Of a DNA stretch of 64,000 nt, positions 15,001 to 20,453 are shown in pieces. Source of the DNA: Candidatus Litorirhabdus singularis (lineage in GTDB: Bacteria; Pseudomonadota; Gammaproteobacteria; Pseudomonadales; Halieaceae); NCBI RefSeq assembly GCF_026262625.1, contig NZ_SHNN01000002.1:992001-1056000 (forward strand), written 5' to 3'. Below the pieces are notes generated by a model. The model worked only from the letters and a program-made list of their open reading frames with translations, was not told the origin of the DNA and ran no database searches. Made by a program: the position numbers and the translations under genes. Each line of letters begins with the position of its first letter. Within the stretch, counting starts at the first letter, position 1.

Positions 15001-16395
15001 AATGGAGGTCGCCTGGGTCCAGGATAACGACTCACTTTCTAGCGAGATATCACCACCAGCCTGTAAATTGGCATTGCTACCTACCTCTACGCGGGCGGAG
15101 GCATCCGCGGCCAGGTAGTAGGCTGAAAGCCCGGTAATCAGACTTTGGCTAAGCTCAAACACCGGCACAACCGCCGATTCGTCGAACCATGAAGACACCG
15201 CCGAACTACTGGCGCTGGCCACTATTTCGTCGCCCCATATACTGCCATTCAGGGAGATTGAGGTACCGGCTTCCGCCAAACCAAAACCCACCCCACTTTC
15301 GGCAATCGCATCAATGCGAACATTACCTCCGACGTCCGCACCACCGTCTGCAGGAACAACCGTCCGACGAGCATCAATCTGACCACCACTCACCAGCGAA
15401 AAGTCTTCTGCTGAGATAGTAATACCACCGTCGGCTAACAGCGCTCCCGCAATTTTGACATCAACGCCAATGTCAGAAGAGCCGGAATCCTGAGGACGCG
15501 CGACATTGTCAGCACCCACAATCCGGATAGTTCCGCCGTCACTCTTAAGCGCTACCGGGGCCGTGTAATCGCCCACATTGACCGCCATGACATCCGCAAG
15601 CGACACATAGGATGCCTGTCTGGCGTTACCCACTGTAATACTGCCAGCAACAGTGACGGTATGCCCATGGAGGTCGACGCTGGTCTTGGCGTTGATCTTG
15701 CCACTGATTGAAATCAAACCACTGGGCGAGACCGCCAGAGAGTATGCCTCCGGCCCCTCGAGTAATCGGGCTGGAGCGTCGATCAGACTATCAATGTCCA
15801 CGGCGGTCGGGGTTCGCACGGTGAGGCTGCCCACGTTAACAATCCCGCTCTCGCCAACCAGGAAACCATGGGAACTCGCGAACACCACGTCTCCCCCGAG
15901 TGCGCCATTCTTATAACTATTGAGAATGCCGTGTACCGCCGGCTGACTATCTTTTACGATATTAACCAGTTTACTGGCGTCTGCAGGCACCACGAGCTTG
16001 ACGGTATTACCGGTACCGACCACGAAATGTTTGAACACATTGACCGGAATGCCAGCTTTGACATTATCGTTAGTTATTTGAAAGCTCTTGCCGCCAGTGC
16101 CAACTGGGTCATACTTCGCTGTCGCGCCATCGACAGCGATATTATGATCCACTGCGACAGCGTGCATAGCCCCGCTGGATAGCAGTAAGCCCCAACCGAC
16201 AGAGCGCGGCAAGGAGCGTTTCCCGCGAAGTCCTGCACACACTTCTGCCACCGCGCGGGAGAGCGGACGTAGGCTCTTGGGGTTGCGCGTTAAGGATGCT
16301 GAAGGGGTCAAGGGGAGATTCTCTTCTTCGAGAACTTTACGCATTTTTCTAGCATCCATGTCAATTTTTTGATCCAACGCAGAAAAGTAACTCAT
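1..16395 (-). CDS. Giant filamentous adhesin, two-partner-secretion (LktA/FHA-like), 3' end beyond window
   Basis: A surface or secreted beta-helical adhesin, normally exported by an outer-membrane TpsB partner, which is not in this window. The minus frame starting at ATG 16395 has no stop to base 1, so at least 5,465 residues are visible. An in-frame TAA lies just upstream, making this the first possible ATG; no clear Shine-Dalgarno is seen. Residues 1-77 form an extended signal peptide: a long charged stretch, a hydrophobic core (SVGWGLLLSSGA) and cleavage near MHAVA. Residues about 80-330 resemble a TPS/haemagglutination domain (NVFKHFVVGTGNTVKLVV, ASSHGFLVGESGIVNVGSLTV). About 565-3200 is a long series of degenerate repeats with Gly/Ala-rich cores (GIGGAGAS...VANVATNVA type). 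About 3680-4185 is richer in Trp/Tyr/Phe and probably globular. About 4990-5305 holds three 104-residue repeats. Family assignment is by pattern recognition; the C terminus is unseen. Confidence 0.9.
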   Translation of the reverse strand, partial: MSYFSALDQKIDMDARKMRKVLEEENLPLTPSASLTRNPKSLRPLSRAVAEVCAGLRGKRSLPRSVGWGLLLSSGAMHAVAVDHNIAVDGATAKYDPVGTGGKSFQITNDNVKAGIPVNVFKHFVVGTGNTVKLVVPADASKLVNIVKDSQPAVHGILNSYKNGALGGDVVFASSHGFLVGESGIVNVGSLTVRTPTAVDIDSLIDAPARLLEGPEAYSLAVSPSGLISISGKINAKTSVDLHGHTVTVAGSITVGNARQASYVSLADVMAVNVGDYTAPVALKSDGGTIRIVGADNVARPQDSGSSDIGVDVKIAGALLADGGITISAEDFSLVSGGQIDARRTVVPADGGADVGGNVRIDAIAESGVGFGLAEAGTSISLNGSIWGDEIVASASSSAVSSWFDESAVVPVFELSQSLITGLSAYYLAADASARVEVGSNANLQAGGDISLESESLSWTQATSIPLSAGGAFSQASLAAIYASSDANSETRVKTGATLNAGGQITVESHNEAGMLASAVDLIADDANVAVMAIAIGESDVNSTAIIETGAIVTGNGLEVAAENQNYYEVTATAAGLKNTSYGLAVAVGDFDTNATAELGASFNPDDAGGVRTANGNVTITALDRTVNQIVQSGVTVGSPALLRTKALKGLVNGLGKVQNYLTGNLTKLPDGTSVPKNSQGKVDLKGGLAFTLNLSDHEAYAYLGTNVEGQNAAPTVATSGGVAVIAQTDLGTDNVAIAGGNPNAAQGEDQGAWRTSAESAIASPEEVSNQSEASLSVAVNIATNTSDAVAEIGDSVTVDASGVAVQARQKVPAVSTYDKFESLAGGLQRLKTFVNGVGGIQSNILTSFANAGADAQTSATGGSVNVVVNDLNTKAWIGDNANITTSSSQPWSVDRVVAGRLRTPGITGSSRPFKEITYSFNFDAAAIDVQAYNLNESINMAGNIGALGLPSGVGANDGGGAVGGSISFIQQNATAVAGVGQATLNAKIGGSLQNVLVKSNTEERHFLITPSSGASSGMGFNGVIAILNGETLNHASLSNQAKVNVAGLEVLADHGFGNWAIAGAASSAKDSAKGIAIAVNITQGDNKAYIGDNSAEAERVEIELESGSRPAPDSPNGPPVERGILANNVTVRSRSGGTNGAISLAGTVSGCTVTTSVDCGPSSTPNQSQTYWNSLKNGLSSAFNSASSGNGDASLNSVTTRARSSEGASSDPSSPSLNANSTGSSGAGSFTVAVNNIDSKAFIQGAIIGSEDRGDDSGEKVEVSVKALEKVISAAVAGSAAVSYLKDANPQPARQNTIAGAIAYQISFNDALAGISDSSINQAGNVSVAALHGGELVSIGLSAAVSKASQTTETNNGALSISGAQIYDGTSARIDNSDIAVSEDDALSVEPENLEVFAYSDSDIGVGGGALYVGGSKGGGLAVTFAEINDPSAMFSAYNEDVYSGAAVEAVINGGSLSNFDEVTVAGSSFNVIGIGAAGGGYSGVENSKGYAGSFAIGSIGADTLADVDGVSIDGVSGLYVNASSQRDEALEQLIDGLGSSTLNQEFDFSGADAIDNSSIYTTESGAESSYDSGLEGKRITAVAGLVQVGDSNVGISYAHADVFSETTASIKNTDVNAEESDTEANTVSVEARDDSLLYSVSVGVGVATGSRAGVGSVAVNRLNNKVIAEIGDWNGVDRGTVKAENVLVAANNAMDLINVAGAVAGSTAGSAGPGLVGAAGLAVAVNLVGTDAHETRARIANTQLLVSGDILVRAISGETNDHNLMVGNAIGVGATNGSNAAFAGAIGVNNIDQLVAASIKDVGTNRDGEVGADEGGAVVVQAYDFTDSVATGWIVALSNGGDSAGAAIGTNRVDSDVTAEVLGDASTRGSTTLKVQDIKVDAARYNELLTINAGVALAKGSALAGSVGTGIIDGNVVARIADQATVSAYNNVLVNADAYSENLVGSGAIGVGVDGNAGALAITTSIEFGKTEAYIADASVDAKGKNAANLLTVDTGELSNYGALLDLSTSGEVEEGDTEAEESSDLLDQATTGFSLLSLEKSSENVSGLVVNATSRTKQQSVSIGGAGASSTALVANVATNVATSTTEARITNSTINMSSADEAGADVRVRASAHEAGLALSAGGAVSLSGSAGIAGFATNSQQKSALATVSNSQINADEVDIAAKSSKVAQAVSAGIAAGAGSGGLGGAASVVITEQAGSTRAWLRGGTVTANELTVQSDRRQEANVAAGSVGIGAKAGIGFGLAVNIVGGDSTALIGNDLSDAGDTRTTAVNVTTVAVDAARFEDVNSYTFGAGVSPGFGGAAMIDVTEFRGETRAAIHGRANSTGGGYSTTLRGKNASDAATTVTVSAQEILRANHAAAGIGVGKVGIGAVANVVLGRSQVYGEIVGSDISAQLLDIDANARREAELLSIAGAAGKFAAAISIGVSMFGQGDTTADDGTNADDEFDGSRVVANSMLGQDTLASNASITAADRAKITATGVSVAAATSGTSNTTTMSGTSLALSGESVTAARISGGRTDVDELNVNSSNRIHSSQSIGAAQVSLAGIAGGIGITRLYDMSIATVDTDLSADTVVVDARAGNLSAADAAAESSSFVGSLGGITVVVNYNDARSEQRVVAGVAGATGSDSGDLTITAVDTTEVRIGSLDAGRPSSVADGDVSVTLGAGAVGVSVGYAEKSGKVDAWLGKAGRSVDGYNNLTIDASSAGLVKATGFGLAGGIGGALQGVITTAEDNAKVTATLDGSVSTGTGLLKLTAQSAPELFSSAFGVTLSGSASMGGSFAYATTNTEAKTVVADGVTFGGFGDVEVRSETGDGSREDYQSTYAAAFAASGGLLLGIAGSEANATNNAQSVAQIGDNVTLPNANFKVLARHTGIQIAESDGYFIGLAAGGYQTGLAQSFTSTRVEFGSNPSYLLGRQGDLILDATSLNENQAFTTAGGGGVFSGNAAESVVDAGDHSSGQFSAAVLLDDWDGIYHELPVDAGNVQITAKTEVSFFAGTSSLTVSAVGGSGAESDVEVDTTARVELGDNVSFEASDIDIDAINEARQIQTPYNSDFGMSINAGGGGGANGSAGLSYQNLKGLAAQVELGDNVKLKVSQLSGALTQRIAIDALTRFNVFDQAVLEVGGALQGAGTESDVDVNVSNTITLKDNVHLENSIGAVGIGAYASGAARSSANVTVWAIAGVAGGVADAYVNVGNIVSVGDDFFVDSIEEISIHAGKSSDGFGQNLVQATASANVYNWTATPIPAGNRARARSYLNNSLVLGDGFSIGSDGDVNIGAIQGTLLASGQGVERNPYLELFSAETKFGSSLVIGDNTLKFGTGTVTAGQYARQLVRVNQNGAIVENLARFGTAAELDDTFSSRGQLEAYIAELDARIAELQAAPVSTSDLSGAAGEALILLATQGAVDSYRGQVQVLLDNVDATADPSYAATLTLELSALDAWLPGDELEVAVIDGSGAGSGGGATTTTSTTGVSPYLAQIEDLRAEKVLLLAVVDDLSAEANRVIEVKDVRASAGNINLVAESITLEGTQEEKRFTALGNATIDIVNESDKHLQLGNLLIANKNGGNVYVSGGASRVVGDILEDLGVRVDPADVDSPYKAGMYIVHDPKGANRLNADVIVNAELRNLLSTVDITVREGDLLQQAVIEAASIDLDVAGTLLLNQPNIDQAYTRSPSSLINFVQRWSPSEVDFVHYYLSDKYSTAIGATNINAFNGWFTGSALGGYNAFGFQGVSPTPYYAAEPYGYDQINVYFNWGFRTDSSAATPSSTFYNFGSDTSRGGTKWGFRAIADKRGELQETASYQDVKNSFTANPNIDVGELTPSGELLVGGKVIINARRLDINGTIRVGRDNNWTANVGTGFDSVISEYVSDLGLVAGDTVELSPGENFTRSFFNPNYQPFTLFPDYDPSFYSVKTYDFDISKTANSEGISLIYDVGTRKLQVEEVPVSGGGYVAIRAAISSTGEDGKIVVKDGLGQISVNNLSNTELVVGKLSPGDNPEGIIRITDLDKDRTKSQWYVHTPGNRIDQYETSATAVSYLDGAYKGSFGGTGETVSTTYTPKQGQLFYFRDSATLKRNVELPPDGYFARHAGVVGSWGYEKDWGGEPDSYRYTDCGAAPGACSNGVAKAFLQHEFERSWERSTGFSAWNLSYAPYYGGALVAADPSIKIAKELHMRSNTYIKADHSIRFEFTGASTGSVSLDSVASLELTGNISNPLGTTSINTDANLILSGNAQITSAITSITANGNIGENGKALKVRSDELSLVSTQGSINFEATALNSNAIEIGELSSLYNIVGVADKSLVARDASTLISADSINLTSRTGSIGQIGTMGQPASHEFLEIDVAGAVTLNAETDIAVSQRDGELSILSIAARNNVVLRADNGSVVNAIGGQAKSAEELAEQAAVWDSLSLLDGSSGDRYVSAYENQFVSRYHGYWLIKLRLSDDSESGFAIDPDFLPGLQARYGVTDVDELTALVKSEYDDSKRWFADQVAEPESFASVDDIIGREQKGVLVGYEYGDLLDGAYDSEFTLEIAESSDWYAQMVEGSQWKQSQLDISISAAALSADAAGQLTDRAPNIVASNINIVANSGSVGENLEAMEFAIDLDNPGTVSDEQKTALLKAGPGDIQQTVDGRTVTLTVAQVDPIKVETNGELNVSARDEIYIESEAALRLGEIHSATNDVRIIVGNEISASAGVINVVGRDVFLANTQGNIGTLGQALSLQVSGALRQAGAVGDLYLTHLGSDLKVGSLEAGGILSLSNDHSILADDSNQFMLASQVFLDSGAFDLGAVDSRLNLTVSGPDGLTINAANAWLNLNGAVTQVLGDIQVAGQFQVDAEAGVGVVGDISADTLTLNAAGALSGTAGASLAAIDAIDITAGSVDLAAVAVSADSGRLEANAGSLRLGDSTLRAGNLDLLATAALSLNGDVEIAAGDLLADAQSIEMLTGTKVVVDGEATLSAIDAVSLQILDVTGDLTVTAAPAALSSGTIELLDVVSAQAIELRANDGIAVQSTLTGSSLMIAAGAGQITGAPGALLRSTVGGVSLSAAGVALSDGVIGSAGDIQITAAEQGVGLGLVTAAGALMVDSAAGIDLTDSVQVAQTLSLESAAGDIAVQSDVTGGSLALAASAGQITATPNALLRSTADGVSLSGAGVAWSDGVIDSAGDIQITAAEQGVGLGLVTATGELVVDSAASIDLTDSVQVAQTVSLESATGDIAVQSDVTGSSLALAASAGQITATPNALLRSTVDGVSLSGAGVAWSDGVIDSAGDIQITAAEQGVGLGLVTATGALMVDSDAAIHLTEDVQIGQSASLQAAEEIEQGNGVTLAAMNSVNLLGSTVKMGRDASLQSGDTLSVDSTQGDAVLALLQAGGDLTVNSAASALFQQVVSSAGNLVVDAKTDVVSAAAMVAEGALMLEAGQHVGLGGTLSSGDALSATAGGDLSIAKSIVAGGELTLLAGAGLV
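480..1415 (-). repeat. Three tandem 312-bp repeats inside the adhesin gene
   Basis: The same block (for example ccccagcccaacaccctgct) recurs at 541, 853 and 1165, an exact 312-bp period encoding 104 residues. Copies at about 480-791 and 792-1103 are nearly identical; the third (about 1104-1415) drifts in its second half. The unit encodes beta-helix sequence such as DIQITAAEQGVGLGLVTAAG. High similarity suggests recent duplication or gene conversion. Confidence 0.85.
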
Positions 16396-16714
16396 AACAA
16401 GCTTTTAGGCAATATTCGTCACTCGGTTATGGCAAAGTTTGCGCACTGGTACCGGCTTCGCCTGATACGACGGAAGCCGCTGGCGCTTCACAAACAATCA
16501 GATATAGCAATAATCATGCCCCTTACTAAAATGCTTGTGTAATCAAAGCAGTAGAACGCCCCATTAGGCGACAGATTGGGCTGTTGTAAATAAACCTGAC
16601 AGCCTGTACGGCGCACCTCCCATACGTGGGCGCAACCGCAGCCTCAATCAAAGGAAGGGCCGCAGCCACAGCAACAGACCGGCTAACTCCCGGTAGCTAC
16701 ACAATTAGCCGAGC
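16396..16714. other. Intergenic region upstream of the adhesin
   Basis: About 320 bases between the adhesin start and the stop of the lipoprotein gene, both minus strand. It must hold the adhesin promoter unless the adhesin is transcribed from further upstream. I see no convincing sigma-70 boxes, RNA gene or strong terminator, and no good ribosome binding site next to ATG 16395. Confidence 0.4.
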
Positions 16715-17329
16715 CTACAGACAGGTTCTACTCGTGCCGGCCTGTTCCCGAATATCTTCCAGGTCAGTGATAACCTCTATTAACAAGACCTTGGCCTGCG
16801 TGGTAGAAGTCAATTTGCTATCGCGCTCTACCAATCCCGGAAGCATAGCCACAGCTGCGTTCTCTCCATCAGTCTCTGCCACACTCATCACCTCCAGCCA
16901 GTATCCGGCCAACGCGTAATCATAGTTTTTGTCTGTTTGGGCGGCCTCCGCATAAGCAATGGCCACCGTGTGCTTACACCTGGCCAACGCCTCCAGACCG
17001 CGATAGGCATCGTCTCCCAGCTCGCGACGCAAATCCTCCATTTCCGCAGCTACCCTACGGCGCTCCGCTTCCTGGTTACTCTCCGCCTTTTGGGAACCAC
17101 GCACAGCACCTGTAACTGCACCCGTGCTGCCCCCCCATACCGCGCCACGAGCAGCGGCATCACCAACGTCGCCGCCAAATACCAGCGCCGTCATCATGCC
17201 ACCGATAGCCCCCACCGCCGCACCACCCGCAGCACCCTCTGCGGCGCCGCGAGTAGACTCTGTGGAGCAGGCCGTAAAAGCCAATGTGAATACCACTGAG
17301 AGTAGTAAGACTCTATAACACTTATCCAT
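16715..17329 (-). CDS. Glycine-zipper lipoprotein, function unknown
   Basis: A predicted lipoprotein of about 204 residues. The upstream in-frame ATG at 17374 lacks a ribosome binding site; ATG 17329 gives a proper lipoprotein signal (MDKCYRVLLLSVVFTLAFTAC) with lipobox FTAC, so I use it. The mature part opens with a Gly/Ala-rich glycine-zipper segment (AAEGAAGGAAVGAIGGMM and GAVWGGSTGAVTGAVRG, residues about 30-80), as in membrane-inserting envelope proteins. A charged helical region and a C-terminal helical domain follow. It sits upstream of the giant adhesin on the same strand, which is suggestive of an envelope role but proves nothing. Confidence 0.7.
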   Translation of the reverse strand: MDKCYRVLLLSVVFTLAFTACSTESTRGAAEGAAGGAAVGAIGGMMTALVFGGDVGDAAARGAVWGGSTGAVTGAVRGSQKAESNQEAERRRVAAEMEDLRRELGDDAYRGLEALARCKHTVAIAYAEAAQTDKNYDYALAGYWLEVMSVAETDGENAAVAMLPGLVERDSKLTSTTQAKVLLIEVITDLEDIREQAGTSRTCL

Positions 17330-17397
17330 GGGTAGTTTTCTCTGCCAGTTTATGAATGCGATCAGTAGGCTCATGTTTGAGCAGCGCCAGCTAACTC

Positions 17398-18018
17398 TTA
17401 GACTAGGTGCGAAAAAGAAATACCCTCAGCCAACCAATAGTCGTCAACCATGTCGCCCACTTTGTTAGGCACCACCAAGTGTGCTGCGTAATACGTATGC
17501 AAGCAGCGAATACGCGAGAAATTCTGGATACCCCCAATCCCTCGCTGCTGCAAAGGCGCCGAAAAACCCAGGTTCTCCAGAGTATTCTGCTCTTCTGGGG
17601 AGGTCAGCGAATGTCGCAAGTCGATATAAGCCTGATGCTGAGCAGCCAATTCCTGCTGTAATGTTGTCGAGGCATCGACCCGCGCCTGACATAAAGTGAT
17701 AAACCCTCCCGCCTCCATTCTATCAATCGCATAATTCAACTGCTTATCAACCAGCCAAAATAGAGTAGGAAACGGTTTTTCATCGACCAGACTGGAGACC
17801 TGGATGACCACTGGCGACCCATTGTCTGCGCGTATCGCAATAGACTTTAAGCCACGGGGACTGCGACCAAGGAGCTCAGCAACAAGCTCAGAATCTGCTA
17901 TCGAAACGTCAGGATCTACGGATAAAAGGGGAACATTGGTATTCACGGTAGGGTTCTTTATAAAGTGATGCTGCCATAATAACGTTAACGGCGGCCGGTG
18001 CCACGCCGCTTCAGACAT
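17398..18018 (-). CDS. DUF501 domain-containing protein
   Basis: A 206-residue protein. The centre (residues about 45-115) carries the DUF501 pattern: a G(R)SPRGLKSIAIR strand, then GSPVVIQVSSLVDEKPFPTLFWLVD and a helix YAIDRMEAGGFI. The C terminus has a conserved-looking RIRCLHTYYAAHLV..NKVGDMVDD segment. The biochemical role of DUF501 is not established; the protein lacks a signal peptide and is probably cytoplasmic. The ribosome binding site is weak. It lies between the lipoprotein and the guaA-linked island. Confidence 0.75.
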   Translation of the reverse strand: MSEAAWHRPPLTLLWQHHFIKNPTVNTNVPLLSVDPDVSIADSELVAELLGRSPRGLKSIAIRADNGSPVVIQVSSLVDEKPFPTLFWLVDKQLNYAIDRMEAGGFITLCQARVDASTTLQQELAAQHQAYIDLRHSLTSPEEQNTLENLGFSAPLQQRGIGGIQNFSRIRCLHTYYAAHLVVPNKVGDMVDDYWLAEGISFSHLV

Positions 18019-18425
18019 AATTTCAAAAACTAAAAGCCGCTTTTTTCCACTACTCCAGCATGCCCGAGTAGGTTTTATGGCTCTCCGCTAACTGGCTCTT
18101 CAGCTATAGCACCAAGATTGCTGCGCATAATGTACAGACCGACCATCCTTTGTTTTCAGAGAGGGAGTCACAGCCCCGCGAGAGCTCTAACCGAAGCAAA
18201 CAGCTTGGTGAACTGGTCTTGCGGCGGCGACATGGACTATTCCCACTCAATCGTATAGATCAGTTTAATATTTTTGCTGTTGGAAATTTTACAATTCTAA
18301 TGCCCTACTTCAAGCACGCAATTGATAACTGCTTATAAATTACTTTTTGGACATGGCAATTAAGTCACACCTGTTAGTGCGTATCCTGTCCGCTGTACTT
18401 CTTCACAAAAAATAAATCTTTAACA
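18019..18425. other. Intergenic region containing the outer island boundary
   Basis: About 400 bases with no credible gene. It contains the 15-bp copy of the guaA 3' end at 18237-18251. Left of it the sequence looks like core intergenic DNA; right of it the DNA is A+T-rich like the neighbouring acyltransferase. Reading minus strand just past the repeat there is only a 21-codon frame (MSPPQDQFTKLF...), too short to call. Confidence 0.5.
18237..18251 (-). repeat. Distal att-like copy of the guaA 3' end
   Basis: On the minus strand this reads ATTGAGTGGGAATAG, identical to the last five codons of guaA (I E W E stop) at 20439-20453. Flanks differ on both sides, as expected of an integration-site duplication. 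Confidence 0.65.
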
Positions 18426-20330
18426 TTAGTCGCTATCTAATATAGAAGAGTTTTGAGTTAAAAACTTTCCAACCATAATGCTTGCCGGAATATTTATGTG
18501 GTCATTATCCCTGTATAAAATAGTTCGATCTTTCACCATATTGCATTCTTCATCTCCACAAAAAAGTACCGACGGATCTAATAATTCAGCTCCAAAATCA
18601 GAGGCTATTCTTTTTAGCATAGGAAGATATCTTCTCTGCGATTGAAAGTCAGAGATAGAGATGCCGCATTTGTGTTTCTTTTCATTGAACATCTTCACGT
18701 AATAGCAAAACTTAGCATCAAAAATAAAATCTGGCACATCAGCAACAATTATCAAATTTTTCCCAGCTTGACTAAATAAATTTAGCGTCTGAGTTAATCT
18801 TTCATTCAAAACATCTTCGCCATATCTGTCGTATTTTTTATGCCAATAGATAGAGTAAATAACCGTTTTGATTTCTGTGTTGTTTACAATGTAGTCGATT
18901 AAATACTGGTGGGTTTCCTCTCCTGCAAAAGCATCCCCTCCTCTTATAAGGTAAATGTAATCATTATTAGACTCTGCGTTAAGCCCTAAAAATAAATGCT
19001 CTGCGTGACTATCACCAAATATGGCAACATCAGGTGCATTATCCGACGATTGCTGGCACCTGATGAGCCCATCCCAAACCGGCGCTTTACTTAATATCAC
19101 TTCATCTGAGCACAAAGAATAATTTTCCTTTACATATAAGTGAAATTCATCATGCCCAATATCACCAGAAGTTATATCTAAATTTTCAGTTGTGACGTAA
19201 TCAAACCATCCATTTTTAACATCCGCATAGATTCCAATTGCGCTGATGATAATCATTCCAGCAATCGAAAAAACAAAAATAAACTTACGAGAAAAAACAT
19301 GCTTGTTTCTAAAGGGTTTTTCAACGAAGCGCCAGCTAAGCCAGGCCATTACTAATGAAGCACTACATAAAATTAATAAAAGAACTTCGGAAATGTCTCC
19401 TACTGCTCTATGTCTTGCAAATGCCAGTAAAGGTTGGTGCCATAAGTAGGCGCTATAGGAAATGAGCCCGATACCAACAATAGCCTTTAGGCTTAGCAGA
19501 TTATGAACAATAGTTTTTGGAACGGCACACAGAATCAACAAACCGGTTCCAATAGTTGGGATCAAAGCGTACAAACTTGGAAATGGAGTAGTTTCATCGA
19601 AGACGATGATCGAATAAGCGATCATACTAAAACCGAGTAAACTTAAAATTTGATTAAAAGTACGTGATTTTAGATGGGTTTTGTATTTCAAATAAAACGC
19701 AGCAAATACGCCAACCAACAACTCCCATCCTCTTGTGGGAAGGAGAAAAAACGTTCCTGATGTTATTTGGGGATTAGTGGCATATTGGGTTCCCAATACT
19801 GCTAAGCCTAAACTCAACAGGAAGACAAACGATAAAATTATTGAAATCCACTTTACCCCTAATCGCCAGGTTAACATTAAGAATATCGGAAATAGTATGT
19901 AGTACTGCTCTTCTACAGCCAGACTCCACGTATGGAGTAGCGGCTTGAGTTCAGCAGCAGTATCGAAATATCCGCTTTCTAACCAAAATAGCATGTTGGA
20001 CGAAAAAAACGATACAGCAATAAGACTCTGACCAAAGTCTTTCAAATCACTTGGTGTAAGCCACAGCCACGCGAAGGGTAAACATGCAGCCATCACGAAA
20101 AACAGCGCCGGCAATATACGACGAGCTCGCCTTTCGTAGAAATTTACCATGCTGAATTTACCTTCAGCCATTTCTGAGATAATGATGGTAGTGATTAAGT
20201 AACCACTAATCACAAAAAATACATCAACACCAACAAAACCACCGCTGAACCATTCAAACCCAGCGTGAAAAAGGATTACTGGGATCACAGCTAGGGCGCG
20301 CAGCCCGTCTATCTCAGCACGATATTTCAA
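18426..20330 (-). CDS. Membrane acyltransferase 3 family protein with C-terminal SGNH-like domain (OafA/YrhL type)
   Basis: A 634-residue inner-membrane O-acyltransferase, the kind that acetylates or acylates cell-surface polysaccharides. Residues 1-350 are the Acyl_transf_3 domain: the opening YRAEIDGLRALAVIPVILFH contains the conserved R-x10-H pair, followed by GGFVGVDVFFVISGYLIT and about ten hydrophobic segments. Residues about 400-630 are a periplasmic SGNH-hydrolase-like domain (VAIFGDSHAEHLF for the Ser block, YRDNDHINIPAS for the DxxH block), so the protein has a full fused architecture. The substrate cannot be read from the sequence. Composition differs sharply from guaA and DUF501; it is the sole cargo of the putative guaA island. 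Confidence 0.9.
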   Translation of the reverse strand: MKYRAEIDGLRALAVIPVILFHAGFEWFSGGFVGVDVFFVISGYLITTIIISEMAEGKFSMVNFYERRARRILPALFFVMAACLPFAWLWLTPSDLKDFGQSLIAVSFFSSNMLFWLESGYFDTAAELKPLLHTWSLAVEEQYYILFPIFLMLTWRLGVKWISIILSFVFLLSLGLAVLGTQYATNPQITSGTFFLLPTRGWELLVGVFAAFYLKYKTHLKSRTFNQILSLLGFSMIAYSIIVFDETTPFPSLYALIPTIGTGLLILCAVPKTIVHNLLSLKAIVGIGLISYSAYLWHQPLLAFARHRAVGDISEVLLLILCSASLVMAWLSWRFVEKPFRNKHVFSRKFIFVFSIAGMIIISAIGIYADVKNGWFDYVTTENLDITSGDIGHDEFHLYVKENYSLCSDEVILSKAPVWDGLIRCQQSSDNAPDVAIFGDSHAEHLFLGLNAESNNDYIYLIRGGDAFAGEETHQYLIDYIVNNTEIKTVIYSIYWHKKYDRYGEDVLNERLTQTLNLFSQAGKNLIIVADVPDFIFDAKFCYYVKMFNEKKHKCGISISDFQSQRRYLPMLKRIASDFGAELLDPSVLFCGDEECNMVKDRTILYRDNDHINIPASIMVGKFLTQNSSILDSD

Positions 20331-20438
20331 GTAATTTTCACCCGTGAAAAAAACGTTACTATTTAGTTACTGCCGCGTGATTCTCTGAAAGAGCGCCATA
20401 ACCAGAATCTAATAAATCAAAAATTTACAAAAGAAAAG

Positions 20439-20453
20439 CTATTCCCACTCAAT
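20439..20453 (-). repeat. guaA 3'-end integration sequence (proximal copy)
   Basis: The last 15 bases of guaA including its TAG stop. They match 18237-18251 exactly. Because the duplicated core is the gene end, guaA stays intact after integration. Confidence 0.6.

Larger units (their letters stand above)
18252..20453. mobile_element. Putative minimal genomic island at the guaA 3' end
   Basis: About 2.2 kb of visibly A+T-rich DNA lies between two copies of the 15-bp guaA terminal sequence. The guaA 3' end is an established integration site for genomic islands carrying a dedicated tyrosine recombinase. Here the guaA-proximal side (20331-20438) has no integrase and the only cargo is the acyltransferase. 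It could be a remnant that lost its recombinase, an element mobilised in trans, or a chance match; 15 identical bases at exactly this spot make chance unlikely. Confidence 0.55.
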
